From: Ancylobacter sp. IITR112
Lineage (GTDB): Bacteria; Pseudomonadota; Alphaproteobacteria; Rhizobiales; Xanthobacteraceae
Length of the DNA stretch: 64,000 nt
Direction of reading: 5' to 3'
Assembly: GCF_041415945.1 (NCBI RefSeq)
Contig: NZ_JBGCUS010000001.1
Location: 1,364,001-1,428,000 of the forward strand
This document shows, piece by piece, positions 1 to 7,997 of the stretch. The notes below the pieces were generated by a model, which saw only the letters and a list, made by a program, of their open reading frames with translations, did no database searches and was not told where the DNA came from. The position numbers and the translations under genes were made by a program. Position 1 is the first letter of the stretch. Every line of letters begins with the position of its first letter.

Positions 1-141
1 GGCGATCTTCTGCAGCGTCTTGTCGGAGGGGAGGGCGTCGATGTCGGCGGCGCGGGTGATGAGCTCGCGCTGCTCGGCCAGCAGCCGGTTGCGCAGGGTC
101 TTCAGCTTGGTGGCGAGGGAATCGGTGGCGGCGGCGGGCAT
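1..141 (-). CDS. Hypothetical protein, N-terminal 47 residues (runs off window)
   Basis: Reverse-strand reading frame opening at an ATG whose complement ends at 141 and staying open to the window edge. The visible residues begin MPAAATDSLATKLKTLRNRL and continue with a charged, probably helical segment (AEQRELITRAADIDALPSDK). It starts 16 bp after the stop of the next upstream small gene, so the two may be co-transcribed. The family is not recognised and the C-terminus lies outside the window. Confidence 0.55.
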   Translation of the reverse strand, partial: MPAAATDSLATKLKTLRNRLLAEQRELITRAADIDALPSDKTLQKIA

Positions 142-157
142 GGCGGCTTTCAGCAGG

Positions 158-376
158 CTAACGCTTGGGGAGGCGGCGGGCGGGTTTGGCGGCGGGCGCG
201 GCGTCGGCAGCGGCTTCCTGGGCGAGGCGCGCGGCACGCAGCCGGGCGATCTTGGCGTCGCGGGCCAGCGTATCGCTCTCGATCATCGACATGGCGATAC
301 GCGAGACCGTCTCGGCCTTGCTCTCGGATTGCGACAGCTTGGGGACGAAGGGGGATTCCGGGGCTTTTCTCGGCAT
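158..376 (-). CDS. Small conserved-type hypothetical protein, 72 aa
   Basis: Basic small protein starting MPRKAPESPFVPKLSQSES with an Ala/Lys-rich end (AAKPARRLPKR). The frame is open further upstream to 430, but that part would cross the terminator of the cold-shock gene, so the internal ATG at 376 is preferred. The middle (SKAETVSRIAMSMIESDTLA) looks helical. It lies in the same direction as the partial gene before the window edge. No domain is recognised; function unknown. Confidence 0.55.
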   Translation of the reverse strand: MPRKAPESPFVPKLSQSESKAETVSRIAMSMIESDTLARDAKIARLRAARLAQEAAADAAPAAKPARRLPKR

Positions 377-400
377 GATCAACGTCCCAGTGTAAACGCG

Positions 401-425
401 AAAAAGGCCGGGTCGCCCCGGCCTT
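401..425 (-). terminator. Rho-independent terminator of the cold-shock gene
   Basis: On the minus strand a GC-rich stem (arms at 406-412 and 417-423, loop around CGA) is followed directly by a run of five T (complement of 401-405). It lies about 60 bp after the stop of the cold-shock gene and before the start of the next minus-strand gene, as expected for an intrinsic terminator. Confidence 0.8.
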
Positions 426-487
426 CCCACGTTCGCCTCAACGGTCCGCGCCAGTACATCCGTGGTCGCCGACCGGAAGCCGTCTCG

Positions 488-697
488 TCACGCAGCCTTG
501 AGGCTGCCGGCCGAGCTCTTGCCGCTGCGGCGGTCGGTCTCGAGCTCGTAGGAGATCTTCTGGCCCTCATTGAGGCCCATCATGCCCGCGCGCTCAACCG
601 CCGAGATGTGCACGAACACATCCGGGCCGCCATTGTCCGGCTGAATGAAACCAAAGCCCTTCTGGCCGTTGAACCACTTCACAGTACCTGTCGCCAT
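488..697 (-). CDS. Cold-shock protein, CspA family
   Basis: A 69-residue single cold-shock domain, the usual length. It opens MATGTVKWFNGQKGFGFIQP, containing the RNP1 motif (KGFGFI, about residues 13-18), and RNP2 follows (VFVHIS, about residues 27-32). Such proteins bind single-stranded RNA and DNA in the cytoplasm and act as RNA chaperones. The gene stands alone: a strong terminator follows and the ribosomal S21 gene lies upstream on the same strand with a roughly 180-bp spacer that can hold its own promoter and 5' leader. Alphaproteobacterial genomes usually carry several paralogues, so no specific csp letter is given. Confidence 0.95.
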   Translation of the reverse strand: MATGTVKWFNGQKGFGFIQPDNGGPDVFVHISAVERAGMMGLNEGQKISYELETDRRSGKSSAGSLKAA

Positions 698-881
698 GAC
701 TAAATCCTTTCAGTCGACATAGAGATTTGATGGTGCGCCGGGGCGCACGCATCAGGTTGACATCGATTTGAGAGGAAGTTCGCTACGGCGCAAGACTGCG
801 CAAAACAAAGTTCAACGTCCAAGATCGATATCTTATCGTACCGGGGTTGTGGACATCTCACAACCCCCGGCCGATCTATTT

Positions 882-1178
882 TTACTCGGCAGCCGGAGCG
901 GCCGGAGCGCCGGGGCGGGGGGCGCCGCGGCCGACGATCGGCTTCTTCTTCGGGGCGGCGATGAGACCCTCGCGGATCGCCTGCTTGCGCGCGGCCTTCT
1001 TGCTGCGGCGCACCGCCTCGGCATCCTCGCGCACGCGGCGCTCGGACGGCTTCTCATAGGAGCGGCGGGCTTTCATCTCGCGGAAGATGCCTTCGCGCTG
1101 CATCTTCTTCTTCAGCACGCGCATGGCTTGTTCGACATTGTTGTCGCGAACGAGGACCTGCAATTCTTGTCCGATCAC
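882..1178 (-). CDS. rpsU: 30S ribosomal protein S21
   Basis: A 98-residue protein whose first part matches bS21: [20 protein letters not shown] followed by the conserved [11 protein letters not shown]. After about residue 75 it has an Ala/Pro/Lys-rich tail ([15 protein letters not shown]), longer than the roughly 70-residue enterobacterial form but usual in alphaproteobacteria. S21 binds the 30S platform near the anti-Shine-Dalgarno region of 16S rRNA. The start gives five residues before LQVLVRDNN; no later in-frame Met fits. A stem-loop without a T-run follows the stop at about 841-870. Confidence 0.95.
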   Translation of the reverse strand: MIGQELQVLVRDNNVEQAMRVLKKKMQREGIFREMKARRSYEKPSERRVREDAEAVRRSKKAARKQAIREGLIAAPKKKPIVGRGAPRPGAPAAPAAE

Positions 1179-1465
1179 ATGCAGCCGGGGCTGCTGGTTG
1201 GGCGGTTCGGGAGAACCGGCGCGGTCGCCTGTCGTGGAACGACGGGCGCGGGAACACGCGGCCCCGAAGGGGCGCGGGATTGAATCAGCCTACATAGCCC
1301 CATCGGACCCGGCCCGACAAGCGCGATCATCGCCCCAGTCTCGGCGCCGGCAGGCGGGCCGCCGTGTCACGAAAATGTGGTACGGCGGCGATGGGATCAT
1401 TTTTAGCCATGCCGCGTTGCCGCTCACCAAGGCACTATGCCCTTGGGGGTACCGGGGTCGAGACT

Positions 1466-1831
1466 ATGTCAATCGCAGTGCTGGTGGTGGAGGACGAGGC
1501 CCTGGTGCGCTTCGACATCGCCGACTATCTGGCCGAGCAGGGCTTCGACGTGCACGAAGCCGCCAATGCCGACCAGGCGCTGGCGGTACTGGAATCCGTC
1601 CCCGGCATCCGGCTGGTGTTCACCGATATCGACATGCCCGGCAGCATGGACGGGCTGAAACTCTCGGCCGCCGTGCGCAAGCGCTGGCCGCCGGTGCGGA
1701 TCATCGTTACGTCAGGCAACCGCCTCGCCGACGCGGCGGACATGCCCGATGGAAGCCTGTTCGTCGCCAAGCCCTACAGCCCCGCCGCCATCGCCCGCTC
1801 GATGCAAGGGCTGCTGGCGGGGCCGCAGTGA
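1466..1831 (+). CDS. Single-domain response regulator (receiver only)
   Basis: A 121-residue CheY-like receiver domain starting MSIAVLVVEDEALVRFDIAD. The acidic pair lies near residues 8-10, the phosphoacceptor Asp in TDIDMPG near residue 53, then a T/S switch (TSGN) and the conserved Lys in VAKPYS. There is no output domain, so it probably acts by protein contact or phosphotransfer. The open frame extends upstream to 1364, but that part is unlike a receiver, so the ATG at 1466 is chosen. Its last 54 bp are part of a perfect 73-bp repeat that recurs at 4250-4322, just before the convergent GTPase gene. No cognate kinase is adjacent. Confidence 0.85.
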   Translation: MSIAVLVVEDEALVRFDIADYLAEQGFDVHEAANADQALAVLESVPGIRLVFTDIDMPGSMDGLKLSAAVRKRWPPVRIIVTSGNRLADAADMPDGSLFVAKPYSPAAIARSMQGLLAGPQ

Positions 1832-1850
1832 GTCGGCCGGGTCAGGCCGG
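1778..1850 (+). repeat. 73-bp direct repeat, left copy (bounds AT-rich insertion)
   Basis: Identical base for base to 4250-4322. This copy holds the last codons and stop of the response regulator plus 19 bp beyond. The right copy keeps the end of the GTPase gene in frame, so together they reconstruct an ancestral junction between two convergent genes. The 2,399 bp between them are foreign in composition. Confidence 0.95.
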
Positions 1851-1979
1851 GATGTGCCAAGGCCCCCGGGGGGCGGGGTGTGCTTGGCTGTGTCTTCTGG
1901 AGATGTTGTTGATCGCCCGCGAGCGCCCGAAGGTGGCTGTGCGACCCGACCGATCGCAGGGCACGAGGATCAACAACCA

Positions 1980-2130
1980 GCATCGGAATGCGCGAATGAC
2001 GCCACTTGGTCGAGCCGTGTCGAGCGGGTGATGACCGACAATGGGCCGGCTATATCGCCAGGCTGTTCGGCAAGGGGGGCAGCGGAGGTCGGGCATCCAG
2101 CATATCCGCATCACGCCCCTATCACAGGCA
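1980..2130 (+). pseudogene. Decayed transposase/integrase-core fragment (IS481/IS3-like)
   Basis: The translation of about 1995-2045 reads ATWSSRVERVMTDNGPA, close to the RVxRVMTDNGSAYRS segment of DDE integrase-core transposases of the IS481/IS3 type. Downstream, in shifted frames, come YIARLFGKG (about 2050-2076) and GIQHIRITP (about 2090-2117), which match the next conserved parts (the LGIKHIRTRPYTPQ region). At least two frameshifts and no complete ends are visible. This is a remnant from pattern recognition only; the boundaries are approximate. The flanks (1851-1980 and 2130-2335) hold no recognisable gene. Confidence 0.5.
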
Positions 2131-2335
2131 GCTTTGACTTCCGTGCCGGCGACAGCTGGAAACGAGAACGACAGCGGGGTATCGTCGGCGTGCGAATGCA
2201 ATGTTGCCTGGCGAGTTTGAGTAACGGGCCACCTCGAACATCAACTCATAGTTTCATGCTGCGTTTGAATGCATCAGGATTATGCTCGGGTGATTGAGGC
2301 AAATCGGGTCGCTCAGAAGGACAAGTGTGCCTATT

Positions 2336-3091
2336 ATGATCAGGAAAATTACAAAATATCTCACCCTTAGGTCCATTTCTAAGGGTTTAAGACTACCACA
2401 AAGCATGATCTCCAGAACGGTTGAGCTAATTTATTTAAGAGATCTTATTTTTGATCTTAAAATTAACTGCGTACTCGATGTCGGTGCCAACCAGGGACAA
2501 TATGCTAAAGAATTGCGGGCGATCGGTTACAAAGGGCTTATAGTATCATTTGAGCCGTTAGCTCGAGAATTTAGTAATTTAGAGGCGGCATTTAAGAATG
2601 ACTCCAACTGGATCGGTTATAACGTCGCGCTCGGCAGTTTAAACGAAACAAGATCAATTAATATTCCAAAGCTGACCGTCATGAGCTCCTTGTTGGAGCC
2701 GGTGGTGAATAAAGTTAAGTATGAAACTGAAAGTGTTGAAATTGTAAGGCTTGATGAAATCATTAATAAAATAGGAAAAATAAATGACGGATCGCGAATT
2801 TTTTTGAAAATGGATACACAAGGCTTCGATGTTGAGGTTTTTAAGGGCGCTGCTGGGTGTATGAGTAGGATATTTGGTCTCCAAAGTGAGCTGTCTGTAT
2901 TTCCATTGTATAAGAATATGCCAGACTACAGGGAGTCTCTTGATGTTTACGAGTCTGCTGGATTTGCTCTTTACAATTTGTCCGTCGTGAATCGAACGGA
3001 TATAAATAGTTTGCTTGAATTAAACTGCTTTATGCACAACAGGAGACATATGAACAGCTCAATAGATAAGCTTAATTTGTTTAATGGCTGA
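2336..3091 (+). CDS. FkbM-family SAM-dependent methyltransferase
   Basis: A 251-residue protein with the FkbM fold. The SAM-binding motif VLDVGANQGQYAKEL lies at residues 46-60 and is followed by SFEPL near 71-75; a second characteristic segment, FLKMDTQGFDVEVFKGA, appears later. FkbM enzymes O-methylate sugars or polyketides, and in bacterial surface-glycan loci they commonly methylate polysaccharides. The frame could start at a TTG at 2294, but the ATG at 2336 with AGAAGGA about 13 nt upstream is preferred. The gene is very AT-rich compared with every neighbour outside the insertion, indicating transfer. It is followed by a glycosyltransferase gene with a short spacer. Confidence 0.85.
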   Translation: MIRKITKYLTLRSISKGLRLPQSMISRTVELIYLRDLIFDLKINCVLDVGANQGQYAKELRAIGYKGLIVSFEPLAREFSNLEAAFKNDSNWIGYNVALGSLNETRSINIPKLTVMSSLLEPVVNKVKYETESVEIVRLDEIINKIGKINDGSRIFLKMDTQGFDVEVFKGAAGCMSRIFGLQSELSVFPLYKNMPDYRESLDVYESAGFALYNLSVVNRTDINSLLELNCFMHNRRHMNSSIDKLNLFNG

Positions 3092-3110
3092 CGTTCTGGA
3101 GGAAGGAGGC

Positions 3111-4004
3111 ATGAAGAGGCATGCTTATCTTATTGCTGCGCATGATAACTATTCATGTGTAAGGGCGGCAATCAAGATAATTGATGACCCTCGTAATGAC
3201 ATATTTATACATATAGACGCGGATTCAGATAATTTTGATGGTTCGGAATTTTTATCTATTCCAATTTTTTCGAATTTATATTTTATCGAGCGCATTTCAG
3301 TTAGGTGGGGGCATCATAGTCAAATAAAAGTGACATTGAATCTCCTAGATGCAGCGATCATGAAGGGGGACTACGAATACTATCATTTTTTGCAAGGGGC
3401 TGATCTTCCAATAAAGAATCAAGATGCAATCCACGCATTTTTTCAGAATAATTGTGGCGTGGAGTTTGTGGAAATAAAAGATCACGCGCGAAATTTTGCT
3501 GATTATAAGGCGAATTACTTTCATATATTTACCGCACTTAAAAATTATAGAAGAAGCAGGTTTCTTAGATACGCGAATCATGCGTTCGCTAAATTGCAGA
3601 AGTTTTTTCGACTTAAGAGAAGCGATGATTTTCATTATCTTGGATCTGCGCTTTTTTCTATAACTGATGCCACCGCGAAAATGCTGGTGAGAGCGCGGAG
3701 TTATATTTTTAATAAGTACTGGCTAACGTTGGCTTGTGATGAGGTATTTTTGCAGACAGAAATAAAAAGGATACAGTCAGAGAAAAACATAGTGGTTGAT
3801 AATGAAAATAGAAATCTGAGATTTATCGACTGGAGGAATGGGATAGGAAATTCGCCTAAGACATTTAAAATTGAGGATTATGATTTTCTTATGGGGCTGT
3901 CGGATGATTATATGTTTGCTCGAAAATTTGATGAAAAAGTAGATATAAATATAATTATTAAAATTGGAGAGTCCTTATCGGGGAATCGTGTTCAACAGAG
4001 TTAG
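3111..4004 (+). CDS. GT14-like beta-1,6-N-acetylglucosaminyltransferase (core-2/I-branching family)
   Basis: A 297-residue cytoplasmic-type glycosyltransferase. Family features are the opening KRHAYLIAAHDNYSCV, the acidic FIHIDADSD, SVRWGHHSQIKVTLNLL, and YYHFLQGADLPIKNQ with the D/LP motif of this family. These enzymes transfer a sugar, often GlcNAc or xylose, in branching linkages. The ATG at 3111 has an excellent Shine-Dalgarno GGAGGAAGGAGG; an earlier ATG at 3084 overlaps the methyltransferase stop and is less likely. With the FkbM gene it forms a two-gene AT-rich cassette, probably decorating a surface glycan. The acceptor is unknown. Confidence 0.8.
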   Translation: MKRHAYLIAAHDNYSCVRAAIKIIDDPRNDIFIHIDADSDNFDGSEFLSIPIFSNLYFIERISVRWGHHSQIKVTLNLLDAAIMKGDYEYYHFLQGADLPIKNQDAIHAFFQNNCGVEFVEIKDHARNFADYKANYFHIFTALKNYRRSRFLRYANHAFAKLQKFFRLKRSDDFHYLGSALFSITDATAKMLVRARSYIFNKYWLTLACDEVFLQTEIKRIQSEKNIVVDNENRNLRFIDWRNGIGNSPKTFKIEDYDFLMGLSDDYMFARKFDEKVDINIIIKIGESLSGNRVQQS

Positions 4005-4313
4005 GTTGTTTCTTGGGTGAATAGGAATGTGGCTGCCGATACCCTTGCGGTTCCGCGGACGCCAACGATGGCTGACCGGTCCGCAAGGCGGGCGCGCATT
4101 CCATCCGCACCACGCTTGAGTTGCACGGCGCCGGGAAACGCCCTTCGATCCTCGACCGGCGGCATTCCGGGTTGCTTTAGGTGCAACGCGGCGCGCGCGC
4201 CGCGCATGATTGATCTGAGATTTGGAACAACCAAGACGGCATTTGTTAAAGCCCCGCCGCCATCGCCCGCTCGATGCAAGGGCTGCTGGCGGGGCCGCAG
4301 TGAGTCGGCCGGG
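4005..4313. other. Intergenic right end of the insertion; no gene
   Basis: The GC content returns to the genomic level here although the sequence is still inside the repeat-bounded segment up to 4249. No coding region is convincing. An 18-bp perfect palindrome of alternating G and C lies at 4187-4204. The last part (4250-4313) is the right copy of the 73-bp repeat, which still encodes the terminal codons of the response regulator without a start. Confidence 0.6.
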
Positions 4314-4322
4314 TCAGGCCGG
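4250..4322 (+). repeat. 73-bp direct repeat, right copy
   Basis: Perfect duplicate of 1778-1850. It carries a severed 3' end of the response regulator gene (stop at 4301-4303) and the last 9 bp of the convergent GTPase gene, whose stop codon lies at 4314-4316. Sequence identity ends abruptly on both sides. Confidence 0.95.
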
Positions 4323-5528
4323 CACGCGCTCCCAGGCCGGGAAGGGGTCCGGCAGATGCTTGAGCGGTTCGGGATCGAACAGGGTCGGCCGCAGCGGGCC
4401 GACGAGGCAGTCGTCCAGCGCCGCGCGGATGGCGGCCTCATCCAGATTGACGCCGATGAACACGAGTTCCTGCCGCCGGTCGCCATAGCCGGGCGTCCAG
4501 TGCTGGCGCAGCCAGGAGCGCCAGTCGGGCTGTGTCGGCCAGTGCTCGGTCGGGATCGCCGCCCACCATTGGCCGATGGAGCCGGTGCGGCAGATGGCGC
4601 CGGCAAGCGACATCTCGCCGACGCGGCGCGGGCGGGTCGCCAGCCAGAACAGGCCCTTGGCGCGCACCAGCCCCGGCCAGGTGCGGGCGAGGAAGGCGTT
4701 GAATTTCTCGGGGTGGAACGGCCGGCGGGCGCGGTAGACGAAGCTGGAGATGCCGTATTCCTCGGTTTCCGGCACATGGTCCTTGAAGCCGTTCAGCTCC
4801 TTGAACCAGGTCGGGTGCTCATGCGCCCGCTCGAAATCGAAGCGGCCGGTGCCGAGGATGTGCTTCAGCGGCACATTCGCCTGATCGGTTTCGATGATCA
4901 GCGCGTCCGGATTCAGCGCCTTGACCACGGCGCGAACCTCCTTGCGGCGGGCGGGCGCGACATCGGACACCTTGTTGAGCACGATCACATCGGCAAATTC
5001 GATCTGGTCGGTGAGCAGGTCGACCAGCGTGCGGCTGTCCTCGTCGCCGGCGACCTCGCCCCGGTCGCGCAGGAAGTCGCGCGAGCCGAAATCCCTCAGG
5101 AGGTTCGCCGCGTCCACCACCGTCACCATGGTGTCGAGCCGGGCGACATCCGAGAGTGAGAAGCCATCCTCGTCGCGGAACTCGAAGGTGGCGGCGACGG
5201 GGAGCGGCTCGGCGATGCCGGTCGATTCGATGAGGAGATAATCGAACCGGCCTTCGTCGGCGAGGCGCTTCACCTCGGCGAGGAGATCGTCGCGCAGGGT
5301 GCAGCAGATGCAGCCATTGGTCATTTCGACCAGCTTTTCCTGCGTGTGCGAGAGATTGGCGTCGCCCGCCCGCACCAGCTCGGCGTCGATGTTCACCTCC
5401 GACATGTCGTTGACGATCACCGCGACGCGCATCCCCTCGCGATTCGCCAGCACATGATTGAGCAGGGTGGTCTTGCCGGCGCCGAGAAAGCCGGAAAGGA
5501 CCGTGACCGGAAGGCGGGTGTCGGACAT
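4314..5528 (-). CDS. CobW/COG0523-family GTPase (zinc metallochaperone-like)
   Basis: A 404-residue G3E GTPase. Walker A GFLGAGKT lies at residues 13-20, the metal-binding CICC motif ([12 protein letters not shown]) at about 71-82, ESTGIAEP follows as switch II, and NKVSD is the guanine-specificity motif. The C-terminal CobW-C domain includes WSLATRPR-like text and ends with acidic stretches typical of ZigA/YeiR proteins. COG0523 members deliver zinc or other metals to client enzymes, and many are zinc-starvation genes. The ATG at 5528 is chosen over an upstream ATG at 5543 that lies inside a long palindrome. That palindrome covers the promoter and ribosome-binding region and suggests metal-responsive control. 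Confidence 0.88.
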   Translation of the reverse strand: MSDTRLPVTVLSGFLGAGKTTLLNHVLANREGMRVAVIVNDMSEVNIDAELVRAGDANLSHTQEKLVEMTNGCICCTLRDDLLAEVKRLADEGRFDYLLIESTGIAEPLPVAATFEFRDEDGFSLSDVARLDTMVTVVDAANLLRDFGSRDFLRDRGEVAGDEDSRTLVDLLTDQIEFADVIVLNKVSDVAPARRKEVRAVVKALNPDALIIETDQANVPLKHILGTGRFDFERAHEHPTWFKELNGFKDHVPETEEYGISSFVYRARRPFHPEKFNAFLARTWPGLVRAKGLFWLATRPRRVGEMSLAGAICRTGSIGQWWAAIPTEHWPTQPDWRSWLRQHWTPGYGDRRQELVFIGVNLDEAAIRAALDDCLVGPLRPTLFDPEPLKHLPDPFPAWERVPA

Positions 5529-5534
5529 GGCTAG

Positions 5535-5578
5535 GCTCCACATACAAACTGATACAATGTATCATTTGCATGTGGAGC
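5535..5578. promoter_or_regulatory. 44-bp near-perfect palindrome upstream of the CobW-family GTPase
   Basis: The outer arms GCTCCACAT and ATGTGGAGC enclose a 15-bp core TGATACAATGTATCA (5550-5564). The arms pair throughout except for one extra base. The left arm covers the GGAG ribosome-binding site of the GTPase gene. Zinc-responsive (Zur) sites of comparable dyad form precede many COG0523 genes, so a Zur-type operator is the first guess; the exact consensus was not matched. Confidence 0.55.
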
Positions 5579-5609
5579 GCTGCGGAGCAAGCCCGGTCGA
5601 GGCGTGGGT

Positions 5610-6959
5610 CTACGCCTCGATGTCGATATCGCGCGTCTCTTTACCGAGCAGCAGCGCCAGCAAGGTCAGGCTCGCCATCGCGGTGAGATAGACGCCGACC
5701 CAGAACGGGCTGCCGCCGCCCCACGCCCATAGCGTGACGGCGATAAAGGGCGCGACTGCCGCGCCGAGGATGGAGGAGACGTTGTAGGCGATGCCCGAGC
5801 CGGTGTAGCGCATATTGGCCGGGAACAGCTCCGGCAGGAGCGCCCCCATCGGGCCGAAGGTCATGCCCATCAGGCTGAAGCCGAGGATGAGCCACGCCAT
5901 CACCCCGAACGTGCCGCCGGCGAGCATCGGCACCCAGAGAAGGCCGAACACCATGATGGCCAGCGTCACCCCGATGAGCGTGCGGCGGCGGCCCCAGCGC
6001 TCCGCCCACGGGCCCGACACCATGGTGAAGACGCCGAAGAACACCACGCCGATGATCATCATCAGCACGAAGGTGGTGTAGTCATAACCGAGGCCGGGCA
6101 GGGACGCGCCGGTGCCGGCGCGGCCATAGCTCAGCGAGAAAGTGGTCATCAGGTAAAACAGCACATAGGTCGCCAGCATGTAGAAGGTGCCGAGCACCAA
6201 TTGGCGGAAATGCGTGCGGAACACTGAGGCGAGCGGCAGCTTGTGCACCTTGCCGGCGCTTACCGTCTTGGTGAAGGCAGTGCTTTCCACGAGGTGCAGC
6301 CGCACCCACAGCCCGACCGCCACCATGACGATGGAGAACAGGAAGGGGATGCGCCAGCCCCAGTCGAGGAAGGCGTCGGACGGGCGCGTCGGGTCCTCCG
6401 AGGGCATCAGCGCGGCGATGATGAGGAACAGCCCGTTGGCGAGGATGAAGCCGAGCGGCGCGCCGAGCTGGGGGAAGGTGCCATAGACCGCACGCTTGCC
6501 GGGCGGCGCGTTCTCCGTTGCCACCAGCGCGGCGCCGCTCCATTCCCCGCCAATGGCGAAGCCCTGGGCGAGGCGCATCACCACCAGCAGCGCCGGGGCG
6601 AACCAGCCGGCCTGGTGGAAGGTGGGCAGCAGGCCGATGAGGAAGGTGGCGACGCCCATGGTGAGCAGGGCGCCGACCAGCGTCACCTTGCGCCCGCGCC
6701 TGTCGCCGAGATGGCCGAAGAAGATCGCCCCGAGCGGGCGCGCCACCATGGCGGCGCCGAAAATGGCGAAGGAGGCAAGCAGCGCCGTCGTCTCGTTGCC
6801 GGCCGGGAAAAACAGGTGCGGAAACACCAGCACCGCCGCCGTGGCGTAAACGTAGAAATCATAGAACTCGATGGTGGTACCGATCAGGCTGGCGAGAATG
6901 ACGCGCGAGCGGGGATTGGCGACCGCGCCGGCGGGCCCGGCGGCAAGGGTGGACGACAT
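5610..6959 (-). CDS. MFS transporter, metabolite:H+ symporter (MHS) family
   Basis: A 449-residue inner-membrane transporter with about 12 predicted helices. MHS signatures are visible: the start ILASLIGTTIEFYDFYVYAT, then FGHLGDRRGRK (loop 2-3 motif, about residues 83-93), RLAQGFAIGGEWSGAAL (helix 5), and the second-half WAERWGRRRT repeat of the loop motif. The family imports organic acids and osmolytes with protons (ShiA, KgtP, ProP, citrate). The substrate cannot be told from sequence. The gene precedes the GTPase on the same strand, but the large palindrome between them argues for separate transcription. Confidence 0.9.
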   Translation of the reverse strand: MSSTLAAGPAGAVANPRSRVILASLIGTTIEFYDFYVYATAAVLVFPHLFFPAGNETTALLASFAIFGAAMVARPLGAIFFGHLGDRRGRKVTLVGALLTMGVATFLIGLLPTFHQAGWFAPALLVVMRLAQGFAIGGEWSGAALVATENAPPGKRAVYGTFPQLGAPLGFILANGLFLIIAALMPSEDPTRPSDAFLDWGWRIPFLFSIVMVAVGLWVRLHLVESTAFTKTVSAGKVHKLPLASVFRTHFRQLVLGTFYMLATYVLFYLMTTFSLSYGRAGTGASLPGLGYDYTTFVLMMIIGVVFFGVFTMVSGPWAERWGRRRTLIGVTLAIMVFGLLWVPMLAGGTFGVMAWLILGFSLMGMTFGPMGALLPELFPANMRYTGSGIAYNVSSILGAAVAPFIAVTLWAWGGGSPFWVGVYLTAMASLTLLALLLGKETRDIDIEA

Positions 6960-7027
6960 GACGGCACTCCGAACGGCAGCGTGAAGCGCCGGGACCGGCG
7001 CGGCTGGGGGGATGTCGGAGGCGCTTG

Positions 7028-7127
7028 TAGAGCGTTTTCGGGCGAAGTGGACCGGTTCGCGTGAAGAAAACGTGACAAACGGACAATTGGATCATTTCGC
7101 TGTTTCCGCGAAACGGGGAAATGATCG
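7028..7127 (+). repeat. Mosaic intergenic repeat, copy A
   Basis: Begins TAGAGCGTTTTCGG, contains GGTTCGCGTGAAGAAAACG and ends in a palindrome with perfect outer arms GATCATTTC and GAAATGATC (7090-7126). The middle and terminal parts recur in copies at 31485-31690 and 33579-33745. Elements of this type are scattered between genes in many Hyphomicrobiales genomes. Confidence 0.75.
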
Positions 7128-7194
7128 GGAGCATCGGCCGGTGAAAAGCGGCGGGGCGCCGGCAGAGGTGCCATGCGCCCCGTGGGCGGGCGGC

Positions 7195-7338
7195 TCAGCC
7201 CGGCGGGTCGACCTTCACGCCCTGCGGCCCGACTTCGATCTGCAGCGAGTTCTGGTCGCGCTCATAGGCGCGATAGGCGAAGAAGCCGGCCACGCAGGCG
7301 AGCACGATGACGGCGACGATCAGCACAGTTCGGTTCAT
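7195..7338 (-). CDS. Small single-pass membrane protein, 47 aa
   Basis: Starts MNRTVLIVAVIVLACVAGFF, a hydrophobic helix from about residue 4 to 21, followed by a charged linker and a short beta-like tail (SLQIEVGPQGVKVDPPG). The ATG at 7338 follows GGGGA at good spacing. The longer frame to 7437 lacks support. It is probably anchored in the inner membrane with the tail in the periplasm. Function unknown. Confidence 0.65.
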   Translation of the reverse strand: MNRTVLIVAVIVLACVAGFFAYRAYERDQNSLQIEVGPQGVKVDPPG

Positions 7339-7997
7339 GATTTTCCCCGTTGGTCCCGCCCTGCCGGCAAGGGACCGACAGGCGGGGCGGTAACGGAACG
7401 CGGCAGCCCGCCCTCCGGTTCCGCGCCGCAGGTTCACGCCTCCGCCGGAGCACGCCTCCGCCGGGACGGGCGGCGGCGCGGCCTTCCTCTGCGGCGTCGG
7501 CCGCGAAGTCCTGGCGGAAGGCGCGCCCCACGGCCCGGCGCCAGCGGATCGGCTGAAGAAAGCCGGCCTTACAGCACGAAGACGTTACGGCAGAGAGGCG
7601 GTTATGCCCGGGCGACGGCGTGGCTCTTCGGTCGTCATCCTGGCTGAGCCGGCGCGACGTTTCGCGTATTCCATCTTTATTTGCGTGTTATTGATCGTGT
7701 TGTCACTGTTTCACTCCTTGGCGTTACGTCAATATACCTTGGTATATTTCATGTTGAATCCAGTTGTGAGAATGATATCTATCATATCAATCTCATGACA
7801 GCGTGCGCTGACGCCGATGTTAGTGACCGTGCGTCAAGAGATTACGTTCGGTAACAGTCGATCGCGCGCGTTTATCTTGGGGATGACGCAGCGGCTCTTG
7901 CGCCGGAAGGCGGCGAGGGCGGCGCGGCCGACCGAACCGGCAGGCACGAAGCAGCCGCGAAGAGCTGCGCGGCATTCATCAGGTTGAGGAAACGTCA
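7339..7997. other. 659-bp intergenic region; promoter region of the OFA transporter
   Basis: No convincing gene. The part from about 7660 to 7860 is clearly richer in A/T than its surroundings and holds an 18-bp dyad (listed separately). A 64-codon plus-strand frame (7604-7798) with hydrophobic residues exists but has no ribosome-binding site or recognisable family. The rest is GC-rich and shows nothing I can name. Confidence 0.6.
7731..7748. promoter_or_regulatory. Perfect 8-bp-arm dyad AATATACC-TT-GGTATATT
   Basis: An inverted repeat in the AT-rich part of the spacer, about 250 bp upstream of the oxalate/formate-type transporter gene. The symmetry and size suit a dimeric repressor or activator site. 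No regulator gene is adjacent. Confidence 0.4.

Noticed and set aside
841..870. Hairpin after rpsU as an intrinsic terminator
   Set aside because: The stem is good, but on the minus strand no T-run follows; it may only stabilise the mRNA end.
2294..2335. TTG start of the FkbM gene giving a 14-residue extension
   Set aside because: The ATG at 2336 has a better context and the extension adds no family sequence.
7604..7798. Hydrophobic 64-codon plus-strand frame
   Set aside because: No ribosome-binding site, AT-rich spacer composition explains the hydrophobic residues, and it overlaps the operator-like dyad.
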